64,000 bases of DNA from Nereocystis luetkeana. Taxonomy: Eukaryota; Sar; Phaeophyceae; Laminariales; Laminariaceae. The stretch is taken from the NCBI GenBank assembly GCA_031213475.1, contig JARUPZ010000002.1:2914001-2978000 (forward strand). The letters are read 5' to 3'. Shown here piece by piece: positions 12,071-22,560 of this stretch. A program made the position numbers and the translations under genes. How positions within the stretch are numbered: position 1 is the first letter of the stretch; the number at the start of each line of letters is the position of its first letter. The notes under the pieces are model-generated. The model saw nothing but the letters and a program-made list of their open reading frames with translations. It ran no database searches and was not told the DNA's origin.

Positions 12071-12729
12071 GATTCGTGGCACGAACGCTCTGGAGGATTT
12101 AGGGGGTACCCAACGGTTCCCGTGTGACACAAACACCAGACTTAGGGACATCAGGCACACGTCGGTTGCGCCAATCCGAGCTAACGTCGTCGGCAACGCG
12201 AGATTCACCCACTACTACACTAGAATCTATACCAATACCTGGTACCAGGTAATATATAAAGGATTCCCCGTGTGAAGGTATTTTTTATACCTTCTGAGAG
12301 CTCTATATGATAGGGGTAAACTATCAATCGATTACCCACAGAGCCCAGGGTATAATAATCTCCTCATAACACTTTTCCCCCCCCTCTGAACGGCGGGGTC
12401 TTTGGGGCGTCGGTACCGTATACGGCCGTACGCTGTGAACTATACTTGTTTTTCGTTTCAAATACCTGGCGGGGAACCAACAGGGAGAGATATCGATTTG
12501 TTCTCGGGACACACGCGCGCAAGCGTTCCTATATAAAAAGGAACGTTCGAGTTGAGATTCGAACCCATATCCTGCCGACGACGCCAAATGTGAAGGTGTT
12601 ATACCTACTACTGTGGGCTATACCAGGTATGTATATATATAGGAGTATCAAAATCCATTTTACCCAGCCCAGGGAATCCTTATATATAACACCCGAACAA
12701 ACGCGCTGTGTGCCTTCTAAGTGGCGAGG
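12071..12729. other. Region without a gene, with a possible SINE-like repeat
   Basis: On the minus strand at about 12545-12630, TAGCCCACAGTAGTAGG (A-box-like) is followed about 45 bases later by GGGTTCGAATCTC (B-box-like). The block ACCCA(CAGA)GCCCAGGG followed by an AT-rich stretch and TAACAC occurs twice, near 12334 and 12660, so part of this region is repeated. Confidence 0.35.
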
Positions 12730-12826
12730 TTAACCCCTTTAGAACCGCAGTCCCGTTTGGGGACAAAACTACTTGAAATTTGACTGGATTGTCCCCGGAA
12801 CGGGACTGCGGTTCTAAAAGGGTTAA
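12730..12826. mobile_element. Palindromic element family 3, copy a
   Basis: A nearly perfect 97-bp foldback: it starts TTAACCCCTTTTAGAACCG-like, has CGTTTGGGGACAAAACTACT, then inverts through GTCCCCGGAACGGGACTGCG and ends CTAAAAGGGTTAA. Stem length is about 40 bp around a short AT-rich loop. It is non-coding. Confidence 0.8.
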
Positions 12827-13936
12827 GTTTGCAGACACCAGTATAACCCCACATACATGCTTCAGTATCGCGCACTATATTTCTTTTATTTAGATACACA
12901 TACATATACCTGGTACACCCTTGGTGGGTTTTCTATATATTTTCATATGAAACAAGCATATGAAATGTAACGAGACAGCCAAAAAAAAACAACAACTATA
13001 GTTACTGTCGACGTGAAGTCAACCAAAAAGGTTTCGGTTTTTCCGTCGATCACCCATTTTATTTTTTTGTTACGAAACACGCATATAACAGCAGCCGCCC
13101 ACATTTCTGTATGTGTTCTCCAAATTAAACCGTTCTTTCTACCCGTCGACATCCAGCACAACCAGTGTCCGTGCCGATTTTCCAATCCTAGAAGAGATAC
13201 AAAAGTTCTGTGGTCACAAAGCTAGCCACAGAGATGCTATATACGTTGCCACGTACGTGTGCAGTAAGCACTGCAGTGGGCAATGCAAAGCCATGCCATT
13301 ATACTATTAATAGATACGGCAGGCACGACATACGTCAGTGTAATTATAACTGAGGGTTTATTTCTTCATCGCCCACTGCTTTTTTACGTACGTAGAAGCA
13401 AGAGATCTCGCGCGACTAACTTTGTTGTGCTTTTTTATGGCGTGTGCGGAGGTTGCAACAACTAACTATACTTTTATTTCAGTACTCGTACCAACACGCC
13501 AGCACGCCACAGCAAGCCAGCATACTACTGCTGTGTGTGCTCACACATACTGCGTGTTCACAACCAGCAAGTAGTGGCAGAGGTACATGAACAGAAAGGT
13601 TTCGCGCGTCGAATCTCGAAGGTTGAACGAAGGAAAAGCGGAAAGTTGAAACTGCTGAAACAGCTGATGAAACGTCGAAACGACAAAAAAACGCTGAAAC
13701 TGAAACGCCGAAAATAACGCCACACAACGTTATCGGAAACCCACATCGAGTGATTGATTGAACAACTTGCAGTCTTGACGTCTCGACGTCTCGACACAGG
13801 ACGTCGGACGGTTGCACGAGAAGACCAGGCTCAGTACAAGTGCGCCACCGAGAAGCACCCGACCCTAGCAGTATTTCAATTCCACCCTGTGGCTTCGCTC
13901 TCGACTTGCCAGGTAAACCAGCTCAGCAAGCAAGAC
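12827..13936. other. Upstream region of the DUF1350 gene
   Basis: No supported coding exon. 13590-13717 is a short Lys/Arg-rich frame made of CTGAAAC/GTCGAAAC-type repeats, and 13779-13800 has GACGTCTCGACGTCTCGAC. This may be 5' untranslated sequence of the gene that follows. Confidence 0.35.
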
Positions 13937-13944
13937 ATGACATC

Positions 13945-13983
<39 letters not shown>

Positions 13984-16900
13984 GCAGCGGCAGCATCGGC
14001 AGCAGCAGCAGCGTTTGCCATCGAGGCGTCGACGCCGGCCAACACCACCGTCATGGACGTCTACCACAGCAGTACTGCTCTCTGTCCTCCTCGGCGGATG
14101 CAGGGGTGAGCCCCTTTCCTTCTTGTGCAGTCGCACGGCGCCCTGGTACAATGCCAGTTGGACGTCGTGCATTCGCGGTACAGTAGTACCTACCGTAGCA
14201 CCAGATCGCTATGCAGCGCACGATTGCCGTCGTGCGGTCGTAGGCAGTGGACGTGAGAGAAGAGATCGCTGTCTCGTCGCACATCGCTCGCTGCACACTG
14301 AACGCTGCACTCTACCTCTACTTCTTTATCTCTATCATAGTCTGCGATGTAGAACGAGCACGATGCCCCACAAAGTCAAGAGGTACTAACAGAGTACTGT
14401 AGTTATTCACGCTTCAACGCCCACGGCGCGTCCTCTACCGCTATATACGCACGGTGGATTGATTGCCTCCATGAACCTCTCAGCTCTTCTCACTACCCAT
14501 ACGTTTTTCGCACGGCAGAGTACAGTTGCCTTGTGGAAGTACCCGGTACTGCTGTACCAGGTATACGGTAACACCCCGAAACTGCAGCAGCACGCAGTCG
14601 CAGTACGGACATGCGTAGACCAGAGCATGCGTTCGAGCCGATCGCGAACCGACAGCGTTGCTACAGCTGTTGCAGCCCCCCCCCCCAATGTCCGGGACAT
14701 CTCGCTGTCACACTATTGTAGCTCCAACAATCACAACTTCACCCCCCTCCCCTCCCCCCCTTGTCATGTCTTTGACCCACCTCACCTCAACTCCTTTGCG
14801 GCATGCAGGCTTCACCATCGGCGGCAGCCCCCACCACACCACTGCCTCAAGCGGACCCCACCGTTCCCGCTTCCCCTTCCGCGCACGCCACCTTGTCCCA
14901 CCATCTCCTACCCCCTCCCTCCCCGAATTCGGCCGACGCCATCGAAACCCCTGCCGTTCCGCCCCGCGCGCGAGCGTGACGATGGGTGGCGACCGACAAG
15001 GCGGCTACGGGAGGTTTGACGATGCGGACGATGAGCCGAGCGTCCGCGCTTACCCACCACCACCACCGCCGCCGCCACCCTCCTCGGCACGGCAAGAAGA
15101 GGAGGAGGGTCGGAGGGGTGGGAGGGAGGGGGGCAAGGGGCGCGGAGGGGATGTGGGGGTGGGGGGGGGGCGGGAGTGGCAGGAGATAGGGAACGCGGAT
15201 GTGCTGGTGCCCAAGGAAGTGGAGTATCCTCTTGGGGTGGTGCATTTTGTGGGCGGGCAGGGTGTCGGCGTATTTCCGAAGAATGCGTACGGCACCCTGC
15301 TGGAGTCATTGGCGGACGCAGGTGTGTTGGGTTTCCATATACCTCCCTTCCCTGGCATGTGTGTGTCCCTCTGGACCTGAAGCGTTGTGAGGTCGGGCGG
15401 GGAGCGGGTGAATCTGGCACCAAGGTCGGGCTGTCGATTAAAGCGGCAGCAGTTTATGGAGAAAAAAAGCGAACCAGTTAGGTTTGAAAGTGGTCGTACG
15501 ATGTAGAAGCACCAGCTGCAATTCCAATTGCGGCTGCTGTTTTGAATCGCGGTTGGAAATCCACAGGACTTGGCGCGGCCAATACTCGTAGGAAAGTTAT
15601 GAACGGGGCTGTCGTAGTCCATAGCGGCATCGTTTGATTGGGGTGGGGCGTGCTGATTGGTACTTCTGCACATGGGGATATTTTTTTTGTTCTTCGTTTT
15701 TGTTTTGTTTGTTGCGGGCAAGGCGGAAAAGGCTTTGGATGCATACCGGTATTGTCGAATGTCAACAGAACCACACTTTTGTGCTGTTTTTTGTACGATA
15801 TGATCTTGTGTACAGAAAATCGCCAAAAAAAATCAGCACTGATACTAGTATTGTTATAATACGAGGCGAGTACCGGCGTGTGTTTACGTCTTGTATGCTG
15901 CACCTCGTACTATTTGGAAACGTGGGGTCCGCGAGAAACAACGCCTCAAGCAGTGGAACCCCACCCCGCCCCACGCCCTGACCGATCCCGTTGACACAAC
16001 GCGTGGCCAAACCAGTTTTGTCTGCGACGGCTGAGGCATTCCTTCGCGACTATTCACTCCTATCCGTCCCCTCTCCCCGTGCGTTCAGGCTTCTTGGTGG
16101 TGGCAACCCGCGTGCGGTTGAACGAGTTCAACCACGAAGAGCTGGCGTGCGACGTCGCGCGTGACTTTCGGGTGGCGTACCGGGACGTGGAGGCCTTGTA
16201 CGGCAGGGGCGTGATGCGTCGCATCCCCCTGTTCGGGGTTGGCCACTCCCTTGGCGCCAAGGTGCACGTGCTGCTCAACTGTTACCCGGAGGTGGCGGAG
16301 GTAGCCAAGCGGAGAAAGGTACCAGTGTGGGAAAGCGGCTTGCCGTGCGTCCGGAGCTCTCTCGAGAGTCCCAACATTTATGGATCCGTGTCGTCTTTGC
16401 CGTGCGAGTTGCTCTACTCTGGTCGGTGGTTACCACATGGTGTACCCCCCCCCCCCCCTCCCCCTCCTCCACGCCGCCCCCCCGCTCTCCAATGCCTTCT
16501 CTCACCCCTCCCCCCCCGCGTCAAACCGTTGCCGCGGATGTCGAGCCTTTTCGTCACCCCTTCACGTACTGTGCAGTAGTCGGCACGTTTTTTTTTGCTT
16601 TGCGCTACGCACGGTAAGTCCGTCCGAGCGCACGTGCGTCTGCGCTTGGGAGAGTGCGCCGAAGGAAGACGACGGCGCCGAGACCGACCGCTTGCAACGC
16701 TCAAGACGACCTCGCAGGTTCCCACGGGTGGTGTCGAACTCGGACACCGCTGTCGTCTCTGCCGCGCCTTTGATCGAAAACACGCCTCCTTTGGCGGTGC
16801 GCAAACAACAAAGAAAAACGCCTTCCTTGTCTCTTCTACAGAGCGGCTCCCGGTGCACCTTGACCGTTGCGCCTGCCGAGCTCTCTCTCTCTCTCTTCCC

Positions 16901-19900
16901 CCCCTGACCTCTGTGTCTCTTACCCTCTCCCCCCCCCCCCTTTGCCTTCTCCACGTGGCCCTACCCCCCCCTCGCCCTCCTCCATTCCTCGTTTTGCGCG
17001 CGCTCGATGGTTTGCTCCTGTCCAAGGCGAACGTGATTATTAGTTTCAACAACTTTCCTGCGAAGGACAGTGTGCCGTTTCTTAACGAGCTGCGAGACCT
17101 TGGGCTGGCGATGGGAGACCTCGGCCCGCTTGAGGACAACCTGTCTGGAATCGCGAAGGCGTGAGTGGCAGATAGGGGAGGGGGGAGGGGGGAGGGGGGA
17201 GGGACAGGCGGGTGCAGACTCACGAGCATTCCGGATGGACATCAAGAAGGAAAATAATGCTGATACACATGGCGAGAAATACAATCTTGATCAGGCGGGT
17301 GGTCAGGAAAAGCCTTCTTCGTACTTTTGTACAGCTATCATAGATGCGACACAGACGAGGCAGACAGTCAGCGGCTGAAATACCCGCAAAGAGAACGCCT
17401 CGCCCCCGTCCTCTCTCACCCCCTCCCCCCCCCCCCCCTCCGCCCGCCGCTGTCGCTGTCACACGCACATTACCCCCCGCCTTGGCTTTCGTTGCAGGGT
17501 CGCCGGTCTCCCTTTGGTGAGCGGTTTCGCGACGCAGGGCTTGTCGTTAGCGGAGGAGTGGGCACCGAAAGCAGCGGCAGCGGTGGGCCTTGCCCTGTCG
17601 GACGTTCCCCAGGAATTCAAGCCGTCCCCCCAGGTGCCTGATACTCTCTATATACGTGTTTGGTTCCTGCTTTTTGCTTGGGGTGATCAACGGGGTCACT
17701 GGAAATGGTGGCATGCTCTCTGAAATGGGAACGCGCTCTCTGAATTGGAAAGTAGGCTATTTAAATTGGGGAAAAAAGCGTCCACTAGGAAGGTAGAAAG
17801 TTCTCCGAAATTGGTACATGGGTCCCTAAAGTGTAGTGTGCCAAAGGTGGAACAATCCTCCCTAAATTAAGAAGGCTCTCTGAACTGGAAAAAAGGCTCC
17901 CTATGCTGAGTGCAAGTTGTACACGAGGCTGTCCAAATTGGAAACTAAGCTCCCCAGGTTGGAATCAAGGCTCCTTGACGTAGAGAAATATACTCCCCAA
18001 TAGCGATTTTTGAAGCACAACCGCTCCTCCCTCTCCCCCCCCTCTTCCTTTTCCCACCTCTCCCCCGTACCGTGTATTTCTCGTTCTCTCTACTACAACA
18101 ACAACAACGGCAACGACTGGAAGGCTACCTGGGACTTGCTGATGGACCAATACTCGGTGCGCAATAACTTAGTCCTGCAGTTCAAGCGCGACTCCATAGA
18201 CCAGAGCCCAAAGCTGGCGGAGATGCTGTTCAAGCGCTTCGGCAGGGACGGGGACTTGGAGTTTTCCAGGCGAGTTTTTTTTAGCGTTTTTCTAGGAGGC
18301 GCTCCCAGGGGAGGGGAGGGGGGGGGGCGTACTCATTTGTTGTTCGCCTTAATCATTTGGCCATCCCTTTCGAGACGAAGCACCGTTCCTACTGCTACTG
18401 GAGACACTCCCGACAGTTCGGCGCTCATTACGTCGGAGGGGGTTACTCATTTTTTGCTTGCCCTAGTCATTTGACCATTGAACTCGCATCCCTTTCTGGA
18501 CGGACCACCGTTCGTACTTCTGACACAGACACCTCAAACAGTTTGGCAACTCATCACGTTGTTTCCATGCATTTCATATAAACGTTTTGGCTAATCTTAT
18601 CCTTCGAGCACCTCGCCCGGCATGTGGGGTTAACCCTTTTAGGACCGCAGTCCCGTTTTGGGGACAAACTTACTTGAAATTTGACTGGTTCGTCCCCAAA
18701 ATGGGACTGCAGTTCGGGTTAAGAGCTTTCCAAAGCAAGCGAGTACTTTGTGTGTTCTCTTGGAGACGCGTCGTTCGTTCGTTCACGGCACACGACTGCA
18801 GTTTTTTTTTTCTTTCGTAAACCTTCGTTTCTGCGACGACGATCTCTCCCCTCCCCCCGCAGCCGATGCGACACCGTGGGTGGGTCGAGCAGAATACGAG
18901 TGCCCCCGCCGCACCGAACGATCTCAAGTCGAATCCCCGGCCACCCGAATATTCGGTTGCCTCTTTTCTTGTGCCTCACTTGCAACTCCACCCAGACTTG
19001 ACGGCACTCACGTCACCCCGAACACACCAGACTTCCGAGATACCCGCCAAGCGCGAGACTGGGCGAGCAGGGCCGGCTTGGGGGCACAAGGCGATGCCTT
19101 CGTAGAGGTGAAGGGATACTTGATTTAGGGATGGCGATGGTGGCGGCGGCGGTGGCCTCGTACGCGGAGGAAAGTTGTAGTTGTACGTGTTGTTGCTGTT
19201 GGGGGTGGTGGTATTGATGTTGATACTGGAATTTGTGTTGATGATGATGTTGGCGTTGCTGGTGGTGCTGTTGGTGTTGCTGCTGTCGTTGTTATCATTT
19301 TTTCGTCGTTCTCATTGTTGTATTTGCTGTTGCTATTGATACTGTCGTCCTACCTAAGCCACCCCCCTGTTCAGCTCTCCTCTATCCCCCCCCCCCCCCC
19401 CCCCCGTCTATAGAGAGTAGAACGCACCTAGTGGGAGAATGTGAAATGTGCAGGGAGGAACGGGATGCGATAAAGGAGGAGGCGAGGAAAATAGAATATG
19501 ACAATGGTGCACTAGATAGCAGAGAGAGAGAACGGCCGCTATCCTGCGAGGTAGATGGTGACCACAGGCGGCGAAACAGGAAGAGGATAAAGATAGCAAG
19601 CAAAACTTTAGTATAATATATGGAAACAACGTAGTGAGCGCTTATCTGTTGGAGGTGTGTCTGTTAGGAATAGGAACGGTGCTCCGTCTCGAAAGGGACG
19701 CGTGGTTATCGGTCAAATGACGAAGGCAAGCAACGAATGCCGTGTCCATTTTTCCCGATTACCTTATATTTTTTCACGCTACCCCCCCCCCCCCCCCGCT
19801 CACCGACTGCCTCCTTTTTCCGTGCGATGTATCCTTGTGCTGCCTTGAGGAAGGGGGGATCGAGAGTTGCGTCGTCGACGGCTAGCCTCGAGCTGGACGA

Positions 19901-19985
19901 ACTCATCAACACCCTCACCGCATACCTCCGGTCCCAGTCCCTCTGGGTACGCAGGGAGGGCCGCTGGGACAACGACGAGATGTAG
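13937..19985 (+). CDS. DUF1350 family protein (alpha/beta-hydrolase-like), likely plastid-targeted
   Basis: Eight exons: 13937-14105, 14809-15321, 16089-16318, 17027-17160, 17498-17633, 18124-18269, 18996-19107 and 19854-19985, giving 523 aa. All junctions keep frame, and conserved stretches run across them (LLESLADA|GFLVVATRV; RRK|ANVIISFNNFPAKDSVP; EFKPSPQ|ATWDLLMDQY; EFSR|LDGTHVTPN). The order VVHFVGG, GFLVVAT, FGVGHSLGAK (GHSLG nucleophile elbow, Ser about 280), ISFNN, QFKRDSIDQS and GTHVTP matches DUF1350 proteins of cyanobacteria and plastids, whose substrate is unknown. The N-terminus is odd: MTS, then a poly-Gln tract, then RRRRR and a hydrophobic AVLLSVLLGGCRGFT, which would be a signal peptide with a long n-region. 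Intron 6 begins GC (AG|GCGAGT). Residues 57-175 are low in complexity. Confidence 0.9.
13946..14012 (+). repeat. CAG microsatellite inside the first DUF1350 exon
   Basis: About a dozen CAG units followed by interrupted CGG/CAG units. It encodes poly-Gln at the protein N-terminus in the chosen frame. Length polymorphism would be expected. Confidence 0.8.
18331..18520. repeat. Dispersed repeat family 4, two diverged copies
   Basis: TACTCATTTGTTGTTCGCC...TCATTTGGCCATCCC and TACTCATTTTTTGCTTGCCC...TCATTTGACCATTGA resemble family 4 (TACTCATTATCATGCATGGC, GTCGTTTGACCATAGACC) but are strongly diverged. They lie in intron 6 of the DUF1350 gene. Confidence 0.5.
18630..18722. mobile_element. Palindromic element family 3, copy b
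   Basis: TTAACCCTTTTAGGACCGCA and CCCGTTTTGGGGACAAACTT, inverted after a short AAATTTGACTGG loop as GTCCCCAAAATGGGACTGCA and ending GGGTTAA. The right end lost the TCTAAAA segment. It lies in intron 6 of the DUF1350 gene. Confidence 0.8.
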
Positions 19986-20236
19986 CAACGTCTGGCGTAA
20001 ACTTGAAAACCAGACAACCAGAGACGTAGAAACGCCCGATCTAGCGTAGAAACCCAGACAACGATGAGATGCGGTGACGGCTGACCTAGTGCGGAGAGAA
20101 CCAAGGTATGCGAGAGCGCTGGCCGCTATTGGATAGCGAGATCGCTACATACATCCGTAGGACACGGACAGCGCTATATAGCTCTGCGGTAATATGCTGT
20201 TATTGTCACCGAGAGTCAGCTAGGGTGGCTACTGCC

Positions 20237-20640
20237 GGAGCATTTTGTCGTGCTGCTGGACCAGGTGTCGGTACACTCACAGGTGTATGGTGTTCCGTTT
20301 GTGTTAACGTTTGTTTATATAGGGAGGCGGGGGGGGGGGCGAGGTGATGATGAGGGCCCTGGCTAGAGCCGGAGCATTTTGTCGTGCTAGTGGGCCAGAT
20401 TTCGGTACACTGATGTCTGTCTTCCCGTGTTGCGTGGACGTTTCGTTTTGGTGGGGAGGGAAGAGCGTGAGTGATGACGAGGGTCCCGGGGCAACTGAGG
20501 AATCTTTACCCACCCCCTCTAGGTAGGAGGTTGCTATTATAAGCGAGAATTGTCTTGGATACCTGGACCTAGAGCCGGAACACGTCGTGCTGGTGGCCCA
20601 GGTGTCGATACACTATCTGTTTTCCCGTTTGGGTATACGT
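20237..20640. repeat. Three-unit imperfect tandem repeat
   Basis: GAGCATTTTGTCGTGCT starts near 20238 and 20372, and GAACACGTCGTGCTGGTGG near 20576. Each is followed by CCAGGTGTCGGTACACT-like sequence, TTCCCGTTTG-like sequence, CGTTT and a GGGGGG run. Units are about 130 and 200 bp apart. Confidence 0.65.
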
Positions 20641-20675
20641 TGTTCGGGGGAGAGGGGGGGGGAGTGTACTCATTA

Positions 20676-20938
20676 TCATGCATGGCCGTAGTCGTTTGAC
20701 CATAGACCCTCGCATCCCTACAATGCCGGGACGGAGCACGTTGGGTTTTCAAGGGGGGTGGGGGGTGTGTGTGCTCATAATCATGCATGACCGTAGTCGT
20801 ATGACCATAGACCCTCGCATCCCTACAATGCCGGGACGCAGCACGTCGGGTTTTCACCGACCAGGCAGACACCGCTTGCACCAAGCGCGAAGAGCTGTGA
20901 GATGTTAGATGAGTCGCATGAAAGGTGGGCTGCATCCC
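20676..20938. repeat. Dispersed repeat family 4, two adjacent copies
   Basis: CATGCATGGCCGTAGTCGTT near 20678 and CATGCATGACCGTAGTCGTA near 20783, each followed by TGACCATAGACCCTCGCATC and CCTACAATGCCGGGACG. The second copy is longer and runs to GTCGCATGAAAGGTGGGCTG. Each is preceded by a G-run. Confidence 0.8.
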
Positions 20939-21596
20939 ACTAAGAACCGCTTTTGAGGCGGGTGTTATTGCATATGGATGACAGCGTCAATGAATTGATT
21001 TAATTTCTGGTCGGGGGAGGGGGGTGTACGTGATGAGGACGAACCCGAACAGCGGAGGACGTTTTACCTCTCCTCTTCTTCCTTACTTCAAATTGGCTAG
21101 AGGCGAGCCGCCGGTAGATGCAACACGCTACTCCCGCCCGGCCGAGATGCAGCCGTCGCCTCCTAGAGCTGATTTTTTGCTACGGTGACCGCCCGAGCGT
21201 CTCTGGTTCCTGTGAATTTTGTCGGAGCGGCCGCTCTGTGCCGTTTTTTTTATCCCATGGATGTTTCCGGGAGGAGGTATAGGTCAGCGTGGGGAGCGAC
21301 GGCGGGTGGGTTGAGGGGGTGTTGTGTCGCATAATATTGTGTGCCGCGCTTCCTTGGTTGATCTCGATGTGTCGATGCCAGTGCAGTTTTTTTGTGTCTT
21401 GTGACTGCTGCCGCCATGTTCCGGGAGGTCCCGATCGTTCCCCCCCCCCCCGTCGGGCGCATGGTTCATGGCCGGCGGGAGTGGCAGTATTAATACAGGA
21501 ACACGTAATAATAGAGTTAACAACTTCTTGTTCAGTAAGTCATTGGGAAACTGGCGCGTTCGTTTTGTGGAATCACTCTTTTTTTGCGATTCAAAA

Positions 21597-21693
21597 CGCT
21601 ATCCCCTTCAGCACCGCATTCCATTGTGGGGACAAAGCACTCAAATTCCAAGTAGTCTGTCCCCAAAACGGGACTGCGGTCCTAAAAACGTTA
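21597..21693. mobile_element. Palindromic element family 3, copy c
   Basis: A decayed left arm (CCCCTTCAGCACCGCATTCC, GTGGGGACAAAGCACTC) and a well-kept right arm (GTCTGTCCCCAAAACGGGAC, TGCGGTCCTAAAAACGTTAA). Confidence 0.7.
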
Positions 21694-21911
21694 AGCGCGT
21701 CCCGTTATACTGTAGCTTCACTCTTACCGTAGCTCCGTCTCCAGGTGAGCTCCTTGCAGCCCACGACAAAGCGACGAAAAAAAGGACGACAAAGTCACAA
21801 CAAGGAACAGTATAACAGTACGAAGCGCCGCCCAGTGCGATCTACAACGCAAGTACCATCCCCGATATTTCCGCAGCATGGTGACAGCTGTTATCACCAG
21901 GGCTAATCACG

Positions 21912-22076
21912 GGGTCGAGTCAACCTTCGCGGGTCAGCTCGGGTCGGGTAAGGGTGACCCGACCCTACCCGACCCGTGAGAGTTTGAAATTTCCTGACCC
22001 GACACGACCCGTGAGATCTCAAAAAAACTTTCTGACCCGACCGGCGGGTCGGGTGGTGACCCGTGACCAGCCCTGG
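21912..22076. repeat. GGGTCGGGT/ACCCGACCC repeat family 5, copy a
   Basis: Runs of CGGGTCGGGTAAGGGTGACC and CCCGACCCTACCCGACCCG, then AGAGTTTGAAA, TTCCTGACCCGACACGACCC and a closing GGGTGGTGACCCGTGACC. The same order returns at 29220-29384. The G-rich and C-rich halves can pair. Confidence 0.7.
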
Positions 22077-22560
22077 CTATTGTCAACGTATATCACCGAC
22101 ACCGACAATAAGCCGAGCCGTTCCCTCCGCCCGCGCTAGCCCTTGTGTGCCCAGGTTTAGCGACCTAAATAGCGAGAAGCGCGACTTATTTCACACATTT
22201 TCACATATTTACTTAAAAGGAATGGCGGTACTATTAACAAGACGCACGCAGATCAAGTTTAGCATACCTGCTTGAAGCGTTGATGGTACGAATACGTACG
22301 CAGCTCAAGCGCTCAGACTCCGACCCAAAACAAGCAACGATCGAAAAAAAAAAACCTTCCTCTCCAACCCTCACAACGAGCCACCGCGCAGGCTGTCGAA
22401 ACCCCTCGACAAACATTTCCTTCACCATTGCACGGACACTGACCCGCACCCCCCCCCGCCTCAACACGAAAGCAATAAAATGACCAGACCTTTCTTCGGA
22501 GTAAAGGGTATATAGCGATAAGCGCTTTCTCTCTCCTCTCCCTGCCGCCGCAGAATTTTG

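Larger units (their letters stand above)
19986..22560. other. Repeat-rich region without a supported gene
   Basis: It holds copies of dispersed repeat families described separately (20237-20640, 20676-20938, 21597-21693, 21912-22076). 21000-21500 is mixed sequence without a good ORF, and 22300-22470 has only short frames. Confidence 0.5.

Noticed and set aside
16414-17229. 271-aa minus-strand frame across DUF1350 introns
   Set aside because: Conserved DUF1350 exons lie on the plus strand here, and the frame owes its length to Gly/Arg-coding G-rich introns.
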